DNA of 64,000 bases from Bradyrhizobium sp. 190. Lineage in GTDB: Bacteria; Pseudomonadota; Alphaproteobacteria; Rhizobiales; Xanthobacteraceae. Every line of letters begins with the position of its first letter. Positions within the stretch are counted from its first letter, which is position 1. The notes under the pieces are model-generated. The model saw only the letters and a list, made by a program, of their open reading frames with translations, was not told the DNA's origin and searched no databases. Position numbers and translations under genes: made by a program. Below are positions 33,296-40,600 of this stretch, piece by piece. The stretch covers positions 284,900-348,899 of the forward strand of contig NZ_JADPJL010000060.1 of the NCBI RefSeq assembly GCF_023073415.1, given 5' to 3'.

Positions 33296-33440
33296 CCTGA
33301 CGTAACGAGCGGGCAGAAGCGGCTTGCGAGCGCGCGCGCATGGCCGTGCTCCGTCGGAGAATTCAATCATGTCTGCGCAGTTTGCGGCGTCTCGCGCCAT
33401 TGCGCAGCGCATTCGGAAAAAACACGAGAAGGAACATCGG

Positions 33441-33902
33441 ATGAAAACCATTGTGACAATCCTGCTGGCGCTATCAGCGCTTTCAGCCCTGCCGCGTCTA
33501 GCGCACAGCCATGAGCAGCACGTCCACCCAAGCTATGCGGCGGGCGAGCCCGGCGACCCCAAAAAACCTTCCCGCACCATCGAGGTCGGGATGAGCGAGA
33601 TGGCCTACGCGCCCGCCCGCATCGAGGTGAAGCGCGGCGAACAGATCCGCTTTGTGATCCGCAATACCGGCGCCGACGATCACGAATTCCTGCTCGCCAC
33701 CACGGCAGAAAATCTGAAACACGCCAAGGCGATGATGGAGAACCCGCATATGGAACATGACGAACCGAACGGCGTTCGGCTTGCACCGAAGAAATCGGCT
33801 GAGATCCTCTGGAAGTTCACTCACGCCGGCACGTTCGAATATGCGTGCCTGATCCCCGGGCATCGCGAGGCCGGCATGGTCGGCCAGATCCTGGTGAAAT
33901 AG
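33441..33902 (+). CDS. Periplasmic cupredoxin-domain copper protein
   Basis: 153-aa exported protein: signal peptide to ~22 (MKTIVTILLALSALSALPRL), a His-containing linker (HSHEQHVHP), then a cupredoxin domain. Type-1 copper ligands are visible as His81 (DDHEFLL) and Cys136, His141, Met146 in YACLIPGHREAGM. A Met/His-rich insertion (MMENPHMEHDE, ~98-108) may be a second metal site. It likely carries electrons or buffers copper in the periplasm. ATG 33441 follows AAGGA; starts at 33324 or 33369 would spoil the signal peptide. Downstream of the His-rich gene by 145 bp, same strand. Confidence 0.85.
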   Translation: MKTIVTILLALSALSALPRLAHSHEQHVHPSYAAGEPGDPKKPSRTIEVGMSEMAYAPARIEVKRGEQIRFVIRNTGADDHEFLLATTAENLKHAKAMMENPHMEHDEPNGVRLAPKKSAEILWKFTHAGTFEYACLIPGHREAGMVGQILVK

Positions 33903-34023
33903 GCCCCGGTGAAATGAGCCATAGGTAAAGCGAAGGCGGCAAGCGGCGCAAAAGTTCCTGTTTTCGTCGCCCCTGATCCACTACAACCGGGCCCAATCCG
34001 AAAGCTGGGAAAACGAGACAGCC

Positions 34024-35082
34024 GTGCAAAGAATCGAACATCAAGGTTTTCTGTTGCTGCTCACGGCCGTCACCCTGGCGTTCGCCTGGGTGCTGTACCC
34101 GTTCTATGGCGCCGTTCTCTGGGCGATCGTCGTGGCGGTGCTTTTCGCACCGGTCTATCGAAGGCTGCTGCAATCGATGCAGGGCAGGCCAAGCCTCGCG
34201 GCCGCGGTCACCGTTCTGATTATCATCGCCATGGTCATCCTGCCGCTGGCGATGATCGCGGCTTCCCTGGTGCAGGAGGCGTCAAGCCTTTTCGCGAAGA
34301 TCCAGTCGGGAGAGTACAATTTCGGCAGCTACCTGCAGCGGATATTGGACGCCCTGCCGGCCTGGGCCACCGGATTGCTCGAGCGTGCCAACCTCGCCGA
34401 TTTTTCGGCGCTGCGCGAAAAGCTCGCGTCCGGCCTGATGAAGGGCGGGCAGGTTCTCGCCCCGCAGGCCCTCAGCATCGGCGTGAACACGTTCGACTTC
34501 GTGATCGGCCTCGGCATCATGCTCTATTTGTTGTTCTTCCTGTTGCGTGACGGCCGGGCGCTGGCCGAACGGATCAAGGATGCCATTCCGCTTCGCAACG
34601 ATCAGAAGGCCGCGCTGTTCACACGCTTCGCCGACGTCGTTCGCGCGACCGTGAAGGGCGGCATCCTCGTTGCGATGGTGCAAGGCGCGCTCGGCGGCAT
34701 CGCGTTCTGGTTCCTCGGAATCCACGCAGCCCTGCTATGGGGCGTGCTGATGGCGTTTCTGTCGCTGATCCCTGCGATCGGCGCCACGCTGGTCTGGCTT
34801 CCGGTCGCGATCTACTTCCTGGCGACCGGCGCCATCTGGCAGGGCATCGGATTGATCCTGTATGGCGTGCTCGTCATCGGACTGGTGGACAATCTGCTGC
34901 GTCCCTTCCTGGTCGGCAAGGGCTCCAAGCTGCCGGACTACATCGTGCTGATCTCCACGCTGGGCGGCATCGACGTGTTCGGCCTCAACGGCTTTGTCAT
35001 CGGGCCGTTGATCGCCGCGATGTTCATGGTGAGTTGGGAAATATTCGGCGTATCGCGGCGGGCGTCGCAGGATGGCGCCTAG
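34024..35082 (+). CDS. AI-2E family transporter (PerM-type permease)
   Basis: 352-aa multispanning inner-membrane protein of the AI-2E/UPF0118 family, ~8 spans. N-terminal hydrophobic pair (LLLLTAVTLAFAWVLYPFYG, VLWAIVVAVLFAP), a soluble central loop (~90-145), and the C-terminal IGATLVWLPVAIYFLATG and DNLLRPFLVGKGSKLPDYIVL, the family signature. Characterised relatives export AI-2 or act as Na+/H+ antiporters; most have no assigned substrate. GTG start with purine-rich GGGAAAACGAG upstream. A fragment of a closely related gene lies at 44400-44498. Confidence 0.88.
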   Translation: MQRIEHQGFLLLLTAVTLAFAWVLYPFYGAVLWAIVVAVLFAPVYRRLLQSMQGRPSLAAAVTVLIIIAMVILPLAMIAASLVQEASSLFAKIQSGEYNFGSYLQRILDALPAWATGLLERANLADFSALREKLASGLMKGGQVLAPQALSIGVNTFDFVIGLGIMLYLLFFLLRDGRALAERIKDAIPLRNDQKAALFTRFADVVRATVKGGILVAMVQGALGGIAFWFLGIHAALLWGVLMAFLSLIPAIGATLVWLPVAIYFLATGAIWQGIGLILYGVLVIGLVDNLLRPFLVGKGSKLPDYIVLISTLGGIDVFGLNGFVIGPLIAAMFMVSWEIFGVSRRASQDGA

Positions 35083-35160
35083 CCGTCTGCCGTTTCGTGC
35101 CGCAGGCGCGCTGTGTGCACTAGTGAACTGACGTCACATCCGAGGGAGGCCTAGGCTCCA

Positions 35161-35217
35161 TCATCACCGCACTGTCCCATGGACACTATCGGTGATGAGA
35201 GCGCTGTCAGCGCTCTC
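35161..35217. repeat. Two consecutive inverted repeats in a short leader
   Basis: First repeat: TCATCACC (35161-35168) pairs with GGTGATGA (35191-35198). Second: GAGAGCGCTG (35197-35206) pairs with CAGCGCTCTC (35208-35217) around a single base. They share two bases, so the two stems could be alternatives. They sit 28 bp before the GTG of the next small gene and could form a regulatory RNA structure or operator. Confidence 0.4.
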
Positions 35218-35244
35218 GCCTTCTCTCGTATGTGGAGTAGCACC

Positions 35245-35445
35245 GTGCAGCGACGACGCCGTGTAAAACAAACCTCGCCACTGGATCAACGCTTAGCCGA
35301 TCAAGCGCTGCGCCTGCGAAAAGAAGCGCGAGGCACCCCGCCCGGCATTGAGCGCGAACGGCTTCTCCGCAGAGCGCGACAGGCTGAAGCGGCTGCCCAC
35401 ATGGACCAATGGCTTACGTCTGCCGGTCAGCACGCGCCGAAGTGA
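35245..35445 (+). CDS. Small basic conserved-type hypothetical protein
   Basis: 66-aa basic protein: RRRRVKQTSPLDQRLADQAL then a helical LRKEARGTPPGIERERLLRRARQAEAAAHMDQWL (split at residues ~24-57). I recall similar short proteins in Bradyrhizobium genomes with no assigned function. GTG 35245 has GGAG at 35233-35236; an in-frame ATG at 35230 or 35179 would add residues encoded by the inverted-repeat leader, which do not read like protein. Isolated gene. Confidence 0.6.
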   Translation: MQRRRRVKQTSPLDQRLADQALRLRKEARGTPPGIERERLLRRARQAEAAAHMDQWLTSAGQHAPK

Positions 35446-35516
35446 GAACTTCTCTCGGGTAGCACGCCGCCGCACTGCCTCCTGTAGGTCATCAAACATT
35501 GGAACCATCCGCCGCT

Positions 35517-35651
35517 TCATCGGGAAGCGACCCGCAGCAAAAGTGCTTTCTCGGGTGGGCCTTCGGAATTCAATCCAGGCGTTCCCAGCGCAAACGCGGT
35601 CACGAGCACCAGAACGCTCGCGCAGATGATATGCAGATAAAAACGATCCAT
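35517..35651 (-). CDS. Possible small single-span membrane protein
   Basis: 44-aa ORF from ATG 35651: MDRFYLHIICASVLVLVTAF continues into a short polar tail (GTPGLNSEGPPEKALLLRV). One strong hydrophobic segment (~6-23) suggests a membrane peptide or uncleaved signal. Ribosome-binding site weak; an in-frame ATG at 35708 is possible. Its stop overlaps an ATG of an antisense ORF that I reject. Could be spurious. Confidence 0.35.
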   Translation of the reverse strand: MDRFYLHIICASVLVLVTAFALGTPGLNSEGPPEKALLLRVASR

Positions 35652-35732
35652 CGGCGTTAACAAGCGAGTGTGCTTCCCGTTCCCTGGGAACTGGGCATGA
35701 TTGGGCAAGTGTCCTCGTCGATCCCGGCAGCC

Positions 35733-36575
35733 CTACCCCAGCTCAAAACTGGTGACGCCAAACACCCGCTCCAGCCGCAACGGCGGAATCGCGCCGGTGT
35801 ACATGCGGGCCGTCTCGAACACCGGCGCTAGACCAAAATCTTGCGCCAGCGCGGTCGCCTCGCGATTGATGCCGGGAACGTCCAGAAAAATTTCGCCACC
35901 GCCGATCCTGGCGAGCAACGCCGACAAAACCGTTTCCGCGATGGCGCGATTGTCGGCCACCAGCGGGCCGATCTTGAAACCCTTGCGGCACGGACGGACC
36001 ACGCCCCAGCCGGCAAGCCGGCCATCCCGCACGAGCGCGTAACCGATATGCGAGGGCGAACCGATCCAGGCCCGCAGGAACGCAGATCGCGGCGCGGGAA
36101 ACACGGTGGCGTCGTCCGTCTCGACAGCCGCGAACGGGACATCGGACAGCGCAATGATTTCGGCCTGCGGCGCGGCGGGCGCCGCAACCGTGCCACCGTA
36201 ACGCACGTTGGCGTAAGCGAGCGCGAACCCGGATTTCCTGTAGTTCTCCTGCTGCGCCGTCACGCCATCGAGCCCGATCACGCGCGCGCCGGCGTGCGCG
36301 ATGGCCGCATTCCATATCCGCAAGCCAAAACCCCTGCCGCGCAAATCCGCTCGCACGATGTAAAAGCCGAGAAAGGCAAAGCCAGCGTCGTAATTGACGC
36401 AGGAGACCGTCGCGGCCGGTGCGCCATCGAGCTCGCCGATGAGGAAGCCGTCGGGATCGACAGACGCAAAGCAGGCGGCGTCGGCGAAGCCGGGATTCCA
36501 CCCTTCCGCCGCAGCCCAGTCCATGGCGATCGGGATTTCGCCGGGCCGCATGGTTCGGATGGTGAAGTCGTTCAT
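35733..36575 (-). CDS. GNAT acetyltransferase, two-domain (YitH-type)
   Basis: 280-aa protein with an N-terminal GNAT domain (FTIRTMRPGEIPIAMDWAAAEGW start, split; acetyl-CoA motif RADLRGRGFGLRIW at ~75-88) and a second acetyltransferase-like domain (~145-280: GYALVRDGRLAGWGVVRPC, FLDVPGINREATALAQDFGL). This matches the acetyltransf_18/YitH arrangement, which lacks an assigned substrate. ATG 36575 has GAGGA upstream in GAGGATCGCCCGCC; a start at 36608 is possible but less supported. Transcribed alone, opposite to the Tyr-rich protein gene. Confidence 0.82.
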   Translation of the reverse strand: MNDFTIRTMRPGEIPIAMDWAAAEGWNPGFADAACFASVDPDGFLIGELDGAPAATVSCVNYDAGFAFLGFYIVRADLRGRGFGLRIWNAAIAHAGARVIGLDGVTAQQENYRKSGFALAYANVRYGGTVAAPAAPQAEIIALSDVPFAAVETDDATVFPAPRSAFLRAWIGSPSHIGYALVRDGRLAGWGVVRPCRKGFKIGPLVADNRAIAETVLSALLARIGGGEIFLDVPGINREATALAQDFGLAPVFETARMYTGAIPPLRLERVFGVTSFELG

Positions 36576-36672
36576 GGCGGGCGATCCTCGCGTGTCTTCA
36601 GTCGTCATGACGAAGAGCGACTTGCCCTTCCGGGAATTGCGTTCCGTCCACGTACTCGATCAGCGATGCAGA

Positions 36673-36716
36673 TGCACTGTGTGCAGTCCAGAAATGGCAC
36701 ACTTCTTCGCGAAGAA
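36673..36716. promoter_or_regulatory. Two palindromes in the GNAT / Tyr-rich intergenic region
   Basis: TGCAC-TGT-GTGCA (36673-36685) and the perfect 14-bp palindrome TTCTTCGCGAAGAA (36703-36716) lie between the divergent GNAT and Tyr-rich genes, 80-120 bp upstream of the latter. The TTC...GAA symmetry is typical of regulator operators. No regulator gene is adjacent. Confidence 0.35.
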
Positions 36717-36796
36717 TATCATTGCGCCCTGCGAATTGTTTAGCGAAAATTAATCATATGCTGGTTGGCGGGGCTGCATTGTTGGAGGCGACACAC

Positions 36797-37237
36797 ATGT
36801 ACCGATCATCGCTCACGCTGGCCTTTGTTGTGCTGTACTCGGCGGCCGGCGCGGCCAGCGACCTGTCATCCGTCTACGTGGCGCCGGGTGGAATCTATGC
36901 ACCTTCCGCAAACGTCTATGTGCGTCCGGGACCGACCTATCGACAAGCGCCCTACGCGGAACCCGGTTACGGTTACGGATATCGTGCCCCTGCATATCGT
37001 GCACCGGCAGCGGTCTATGGCGAGTACGGACCGGCCTACGCCGCGCAGCCGGTCTATGTCGACCGCGCGCCCGCTTATCCCGAGCGTTACTACGCTCCAG
37101 AGCGTCACTACGCTCGCGAGCGTTACTCCGCGCAGGAATACGACTATGAATATGCGCCGCGGCCGCCGCTGCCCGTGCCCTACCGTGCGCGGGCGCGATG
37201 CGACGACGGCTATGGCAGGTGGGGCTACTGCGACTAG
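36797..37237 (+). CDS. Tyr/Pro/Arg-rich exported protein
   Basis: 146-aa low-complexity exported protein. Signal peptide MYRSSLTLAFVVLYSAAGAA (~20), then a Tyr-rich body with imperfect repeats: VYVAPGGIYAPSANVYV, GYGYGYRAPAYRAPAAVYG, and YPERYYAPERHYARERYSAQE (split). The end is CDDGYGRWGYCD with two Cys that could form a disulfide. Cell-surface or periplasmic; function unknown. ATG 36797 follows TTGGAGG. Its C-terminal ~70 codons occur again, with 41-bp and 28-bp exact DNA matches, at 45933-46130. Confidence 0.75.
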   Translation: MYRSSLTLAFVVLYSAAGAASDLSSVYVAPGGIYAPSANVYVRPGPTYRQAPYAEPGYGYGYRAPAYRAPAAVYGEYGPAYAAQPVYVDRAPAYPERYYAPERHYARERYSAQEYDYEYAPRPPLPVPYRARARCDDGYGRWGYCD

Positions 37238-37368
37238 CCGCGTCATCGCGCGGCCTACGCGCCTGTCCAAAGCGATTTGAGTGCATTTCCAAAATGGAAC
37301 TCAACCGAAGTTACACTGGTTAAGCGTTGGAGCCGTTGGGCAATAACGCTTATCCAGGGAGAAGCGAC

Positions 37369-37758
37369 ATGGCGGTCCATTTCAACCACACCATCCTGTC
37401 GGCACGCGACAGCAAGGCCTCAGCGAAATTCCTCACCGAGATGTTGAACCTTCCAGCCCCGAAGCACTGGGGGCCATTCGAGATGGTCATCACCGAGAAC
37501 GGCGCCTATCTCGATTACATGGACACCGGCGAAATCGCACCACAGCATTACGCGTTTCTGGTCAGCGAACCCGAATTCGACGAGATTTTCGGCCGCGTTC
37601 GCGAACGCAAGCTCGCCTACTGGGCCGATCCGGCGCGCAAGCAACCCGGCGAGATCAATCATCACGACGGCGGACGCGGTGTCTACTTCGAGGACCTCAA
37701 CGGTCACCTCCTTGAAGTCATCACCCGCCCCTATGGCAGCGGCGGATGGAATCCGTGA
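37369..37758 (+). CDS. VOC (glyoxalase/bleomycin-resistance) family protein
   Basis: 129-aa single-domain VOC protein: FNHTILSARDSKASAKFLTE (first beta-alpha-beta-beta-beta unit with His6), a mid HYAFLVSEPEFDEIFGRV (His in the second unit) and the closing VYFEDLNGHLLEVITRPYG with Glu as a potential third metal ligand. VOC proteins include lyases, dioxygenases and drug-binding proteins; substrate unassigned. ATG 37369 follows GGGAGAAG. Isolated, followed by a palindromic repeat. Confidence 0.85.
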   Translation: MAVHFNHTILSARDSKASAKFLTEMLNLPAPKHWGPFEMVITENGAYLDYMDTGEIAPQHYAFLVSEPEFDEIFGRVRERKLAYWADPARKQPGEINHHDGGRGVYFEDLNGHLLEVITRPYGSGGWNP

Positions 37759-37782
37759 GGCCAGCGGCGAGGCACGCCTCTT

Positions 37783-37872
37783 CGTAGCCCGGATGGAGCG
37801 CAGCGTAATCCGGGGCCATCTCGCGAGCTGACAGATTTATCCCGGATTGCGCTTCGCTCCATCCGGGCTACG
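37783..37872. repeat. Palindromic intergenic repeat, type B
   Basis: Left arm 37783-37814 (starts CGTAGCCCGGATGGAGCG) and right arm 37841-37872 are inverted 32-nt sequences with two mismatches, separated by 26 nt. A diverged relative with the same CGTAGCCCGG ends lies at 50817-50905. Resembles the REP-like GTAGCCCGGATGGAGCG family common in Bradyrhizobium intergenic DNA. Confidence 0.75.
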
Positions 37873-38239
37873 GCGCAATGGCGGCCGCGCCAGAGGAGTT
37901 TGGGAGGGCCAATCAGACGGCGTGCCGTCGCGTCGCATCCTTCGCGCTCCGCCTGTCTGCGGTTCGACGCCAGCAACACATCCCGCCGCAATCGGGCACG
38001 ACCGACTTCGGCAGCTTTTGCGTGGATGCCCTCGAACTGGTGCAGACGGACAGGCGTTCTCTGATGCCGGGACGACGAGGATCGATCGGATGTCGTTGGG
38101 GCGGTAGATTCTACTCCGGCGATTGTCGGCCGGATGACTAGTGCACTGTCTAGCGGTATGCCGTAGGCTTGCGGCCGCGCGCGTCGCAGCTTGTTCGTGC
38201 TGGCGCGCAGGGCTCTCTCGGGGTATTTCTGAAAGTAGG
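37873..38239. other. Intergenic region before the aspartokinase
   Basis: No credible gene was found here on either strand; open frames are compositionally ordinary but match nothing recognisable. The last ~80 bp should hold the aspartokinase promoter. The bases preceding its ATG (GAAAGTAGG) give only a weak ribosome-binding site. Confidence 0.4.
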
Positions 38240-39433
38240 ATGCGCAATAATCCCATCATCGTGCAGAAGTACGGCGGCGCCTGTCTTGAAACACCGGCGA
38301 AAATCCGCGCGGTCGCGGGCAGTCTCGCCGATCTACACAGGCGTGGTCATCGGGTCGTTGCGATCGTTTCAGCGATGGGAAAGACCACCGATGAACTTAT
38401 CAAGATGGCCTATCAGGTAAGCCCGCATCCCAATCGCCGGGAACTCGATATGCTGTTAACCACCGGCGAGCGCATCAGTATGTCTCTCATGAGCATGGCG
38501 CTGTCCGATTTAGGCGTTCCGGCGATTAGTTTTACCGGCAGCCAGGCCGGAGTGATGACCGACGAGTCCCACTCTTCCGCGCGCATTTTGGATGTACGGC
38601 CCGTTCGCGTGCGCGAAGAACTCGACCGCGGACGCATCGTGGTATTGGCCGGCTTTCAGGGCGTGAACCCGGTGACCAAGGAAATCACCACGCTCGGCCG
38701 AGGCGGCAGCGACACCACCGCGGTTGCCATGGCAGCGGCACTGAAAGCGGAGCGCTGCGAGATTATCAAGGAGGTCGACGGAGTTTGCTCGGCCGATCCG
38801 CGCATCGTGGCGAATTCAAAACCCTTGCGTCAGCTGGATTTCGCGTCGCTATCCGAAATGTGTTTTTGGGGCGCCAAGGTCCTGCATTTTCGCAGCGTGG
38901 AGCTGGCACAAAGCCAAAACGTTCCTTTGGTCTTGAAAAAACTGGGCGGCGCTGAACACAGCACGCAAGTGATGAGAGAGGTTATGGGGATGGAAAACGG
39001 AAAGGTATTGGCCGTCAACTCGACGGCTCGCGTTGAGCATGTGGAGGTCGATTCGACGGATCTCAATCAAGGCTTTGAGAAATTCGCAGAGCATCTCAAG
39101 CAGAACGGCTTATCCTGGCCGCAACTCCTCGCCTCGGCTTTCACCGCCGGAAAAACCCGCATCATGATGACTTCCGATTCGGAGTCGCTTGACGCTCTGC
39201 TGCGCACGCTGGAGGGGAGTGAAGACTTGCGCCAACAGCGTGAGACCTTGAGTTCGGTGAGCCTCACTTGCTTCGGCGGCGTTTCCTCAGACTTGCCGTT
39301 CAAGGCGCTTCAGATTCTGAAGCATCATGGAATTGTCGCCGACAAATATATTTTGTCACCGCATTCGGTGAATCTGATTGTTCCTGCGGAGAGCCGCGAG
39401 GCCGCGGTCAAGGCTTTGCATTCGCTGATCTAG
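38240..39433 (+). CDS. Atypical aspartate kinase paralogue
   Basis: 397-aa protein with the aspartokinase fold: kinase domain (~1-255) with TTGERIS (~74-80), LGRGGSDTTAVAMA (~153-166) and EVDGVCSADPRIV (~178-190), then two ACT-like regulatory segments (~265-395). The N-terminal substrate motif usually written KFGGTS is KYGGACLE here (~10-17). Aspartate kinase phosphorylates aspartate for lysine, threonine and methionine synthesis; a housekeeping LysC presumably lies elsewhere. Codon use includes TTA, AGT and other codons rare in the neighbours, hinting at transfer. Convergent with a glycosyltransferase. Confidence 0.82.
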   Translation: MRNNPIIVQKYGGACLETPAKIRAVAGSLADLHRRGHRVVAIVSAMGKTTDELIKMAYQVSPHPNRRELDMLLTTGERISMSLMSMALSDLGVPAISFTGSQAGVMTDESHSSARILDVRPVRVREELDRGRIVVLAGFQGVNPVTKEITTLGRGGSDTTAVAMAAALKAERCEIIKEVDGVCSADPRIVANSKPLRQLDFASLSEMCFWGAKVLHFRSVELAQSQNVPLVLKKLGGAEHSTQVMREVMGMENGKVLAVNSTARVEHVEVDSTDLNQGFEKFAEHLKQNGLSWPQLLASAFTAGKTRIMMTSDSESLDALLRTLEGSEDLRQQRETLSSVSLTCFGGVSSDLPFKALQILKHHGIVADKYILSPHSVNLIVPAESREAAVKALHSLI

Positions 39434-39475
39434 TTGACCGTTCGAAGCGGGAGGCACGTTCGATTTTCGGACGAG

Positions 39476-40312
39476 TCATATCTTCACCGCATTCGCGAAG
39501 AGCGTGTCACCCCACTCATACAGGGGCCGCAGGAAGTCGGATTGGTTGTGGATTGCTCGACCTTTGCGATCGCGCCATTTTCGTCCGTAACTATCGAACG
39601 GAAAGTGTCGCAAGTAGTATTCGCAAGTCTCTTCCCAATGTTCGACCGACAACGACTTACCATAGTGTTGGCAGTACAGACCGGTCTCCACGTGTTCAAC
39701 ACCTCCCGGCTCTCGCCCATGATGCTTCGCGAAAAAGACCTCCAACCGGTTTCGCCACAACATCAGAATGTCTCGCCGTTCCGGGCCGAAGAAGCGACGA
39801 AAGCCCAGTAGTTCGCGATCGGCTTGATAGGGTGCATGATCGTCAGGCGTCATATAGGCGTCGAACAGTTGAACCCGCACGCCATCGCAATCGCTGGAAT
39901 GCGTTCGTTCCATGTATCCGCGCAGATCTCCGGTAACGCGCTCATCCGCATCGAAGCAAAACATCCAATCGAACCGCAAATGTTCGCGCGCCGTCTGAAG
40001 TAAAAGTCCGCGATGTCGACCCTCGGCAATCCGGCGTGCCTCGATGTCCGCTTCCCACGACCGATTTGTCACGATCAGAGCGACTTTCGGGTGCCCGCCA
40101 AGAATCTCCAGCGTTCGATCCGTACTCGCGTCATCATAGGCGACTATCGCATCGACGTGTTTGCCGACGTAGTCCAGCGTGTCCCGGAGGACAAGCGCTT
40201 CATTGCGAACGCGGGTGATTCCGATCAAGAAGTGGCTATGGCCGAACAGGCTTTCATTGCAGGCAATGATCTGCTCACCGTCGCGGAGCTGCCAACTACT
40301 CGTGCCCAGCAT
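39476..40312 (-). CDS. Family 2 glycosyltransferase
   Basis: 278-aa GT-A type protein: HFLIGITRVRNEALVLRDTL (nucleotide-sugar domain start), DAIVAYDDASTDRTLEIL (~57-74), and the FCFDADERV DxD-like motif (~119-127). The C-terminal half (LLGFRRFFGPERRDILMLWRN) is variable acceptor-side sequence with several His residues. No membrane span seen; soluble or peripheral. GGTGGTG precedes ATG 40312; an upstream ORF start at 40474 adds unconvincing residues. Sugar and acceptor unknown. It is alone, without polysaccharide genes around it. Confidence 0.78.
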   Translation of the reverse strand: MLGTSSWQLRDGEQIIACNESLFGHSHFLIGITRVRNEALVLRDTLDYVGKHVDAIVAYDDASTDRTLEILGGHPKVALIVTNRSWEADIEARRIAEGRHRGLLLQTAREHLRFDWMFCFDADERVTGDLRGYMERTHSSDCDGVRVQLFDAYMTPDDHAPYQADRELLGFRRFFGPERRDILMLWRNRLEVFFAKHHGREPGGVEHVETGLYCQHYGKSLSVEHWEETCEYYLRHFPFDSYGRKWRDRKGRAIHNQSDFLRPLYEWGDTLFANAVKI

Positions 40313-40600
40313 GATCACCACCCGGCTGCGAGAAAGAGTTGGCACCAATGATGGTAGGCGGGCGCAGTAACCGCAAGGGTTAAGAATCGCAGGACGGATG
40401 TTGCCGGCGGAACTCCGCCGATGAGCGACGAGAACCCCCGTAGTCAGTTCGGCCCGGACATCGTTCCAGTTCAAACGATGTTGCTGTGAGTTTCAGTTTT
40501 TACGCAGCTATTTCCCGAAGGCCGCTCACTGCGGGACCTCAGACACAAGTTTTCGCTCCCGACCCTGGACAGTCACACGCGACGATGCGCAACGGCCTCG

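Noticed and set aside
35293..35520. 75-residue minus-strand ORF whose start overlaps the stop of the small membrane ORF (ATGA)
   Set aside because: Mostly antisense to the 66-aa gene and arginine-rich; the overlap could be chance.
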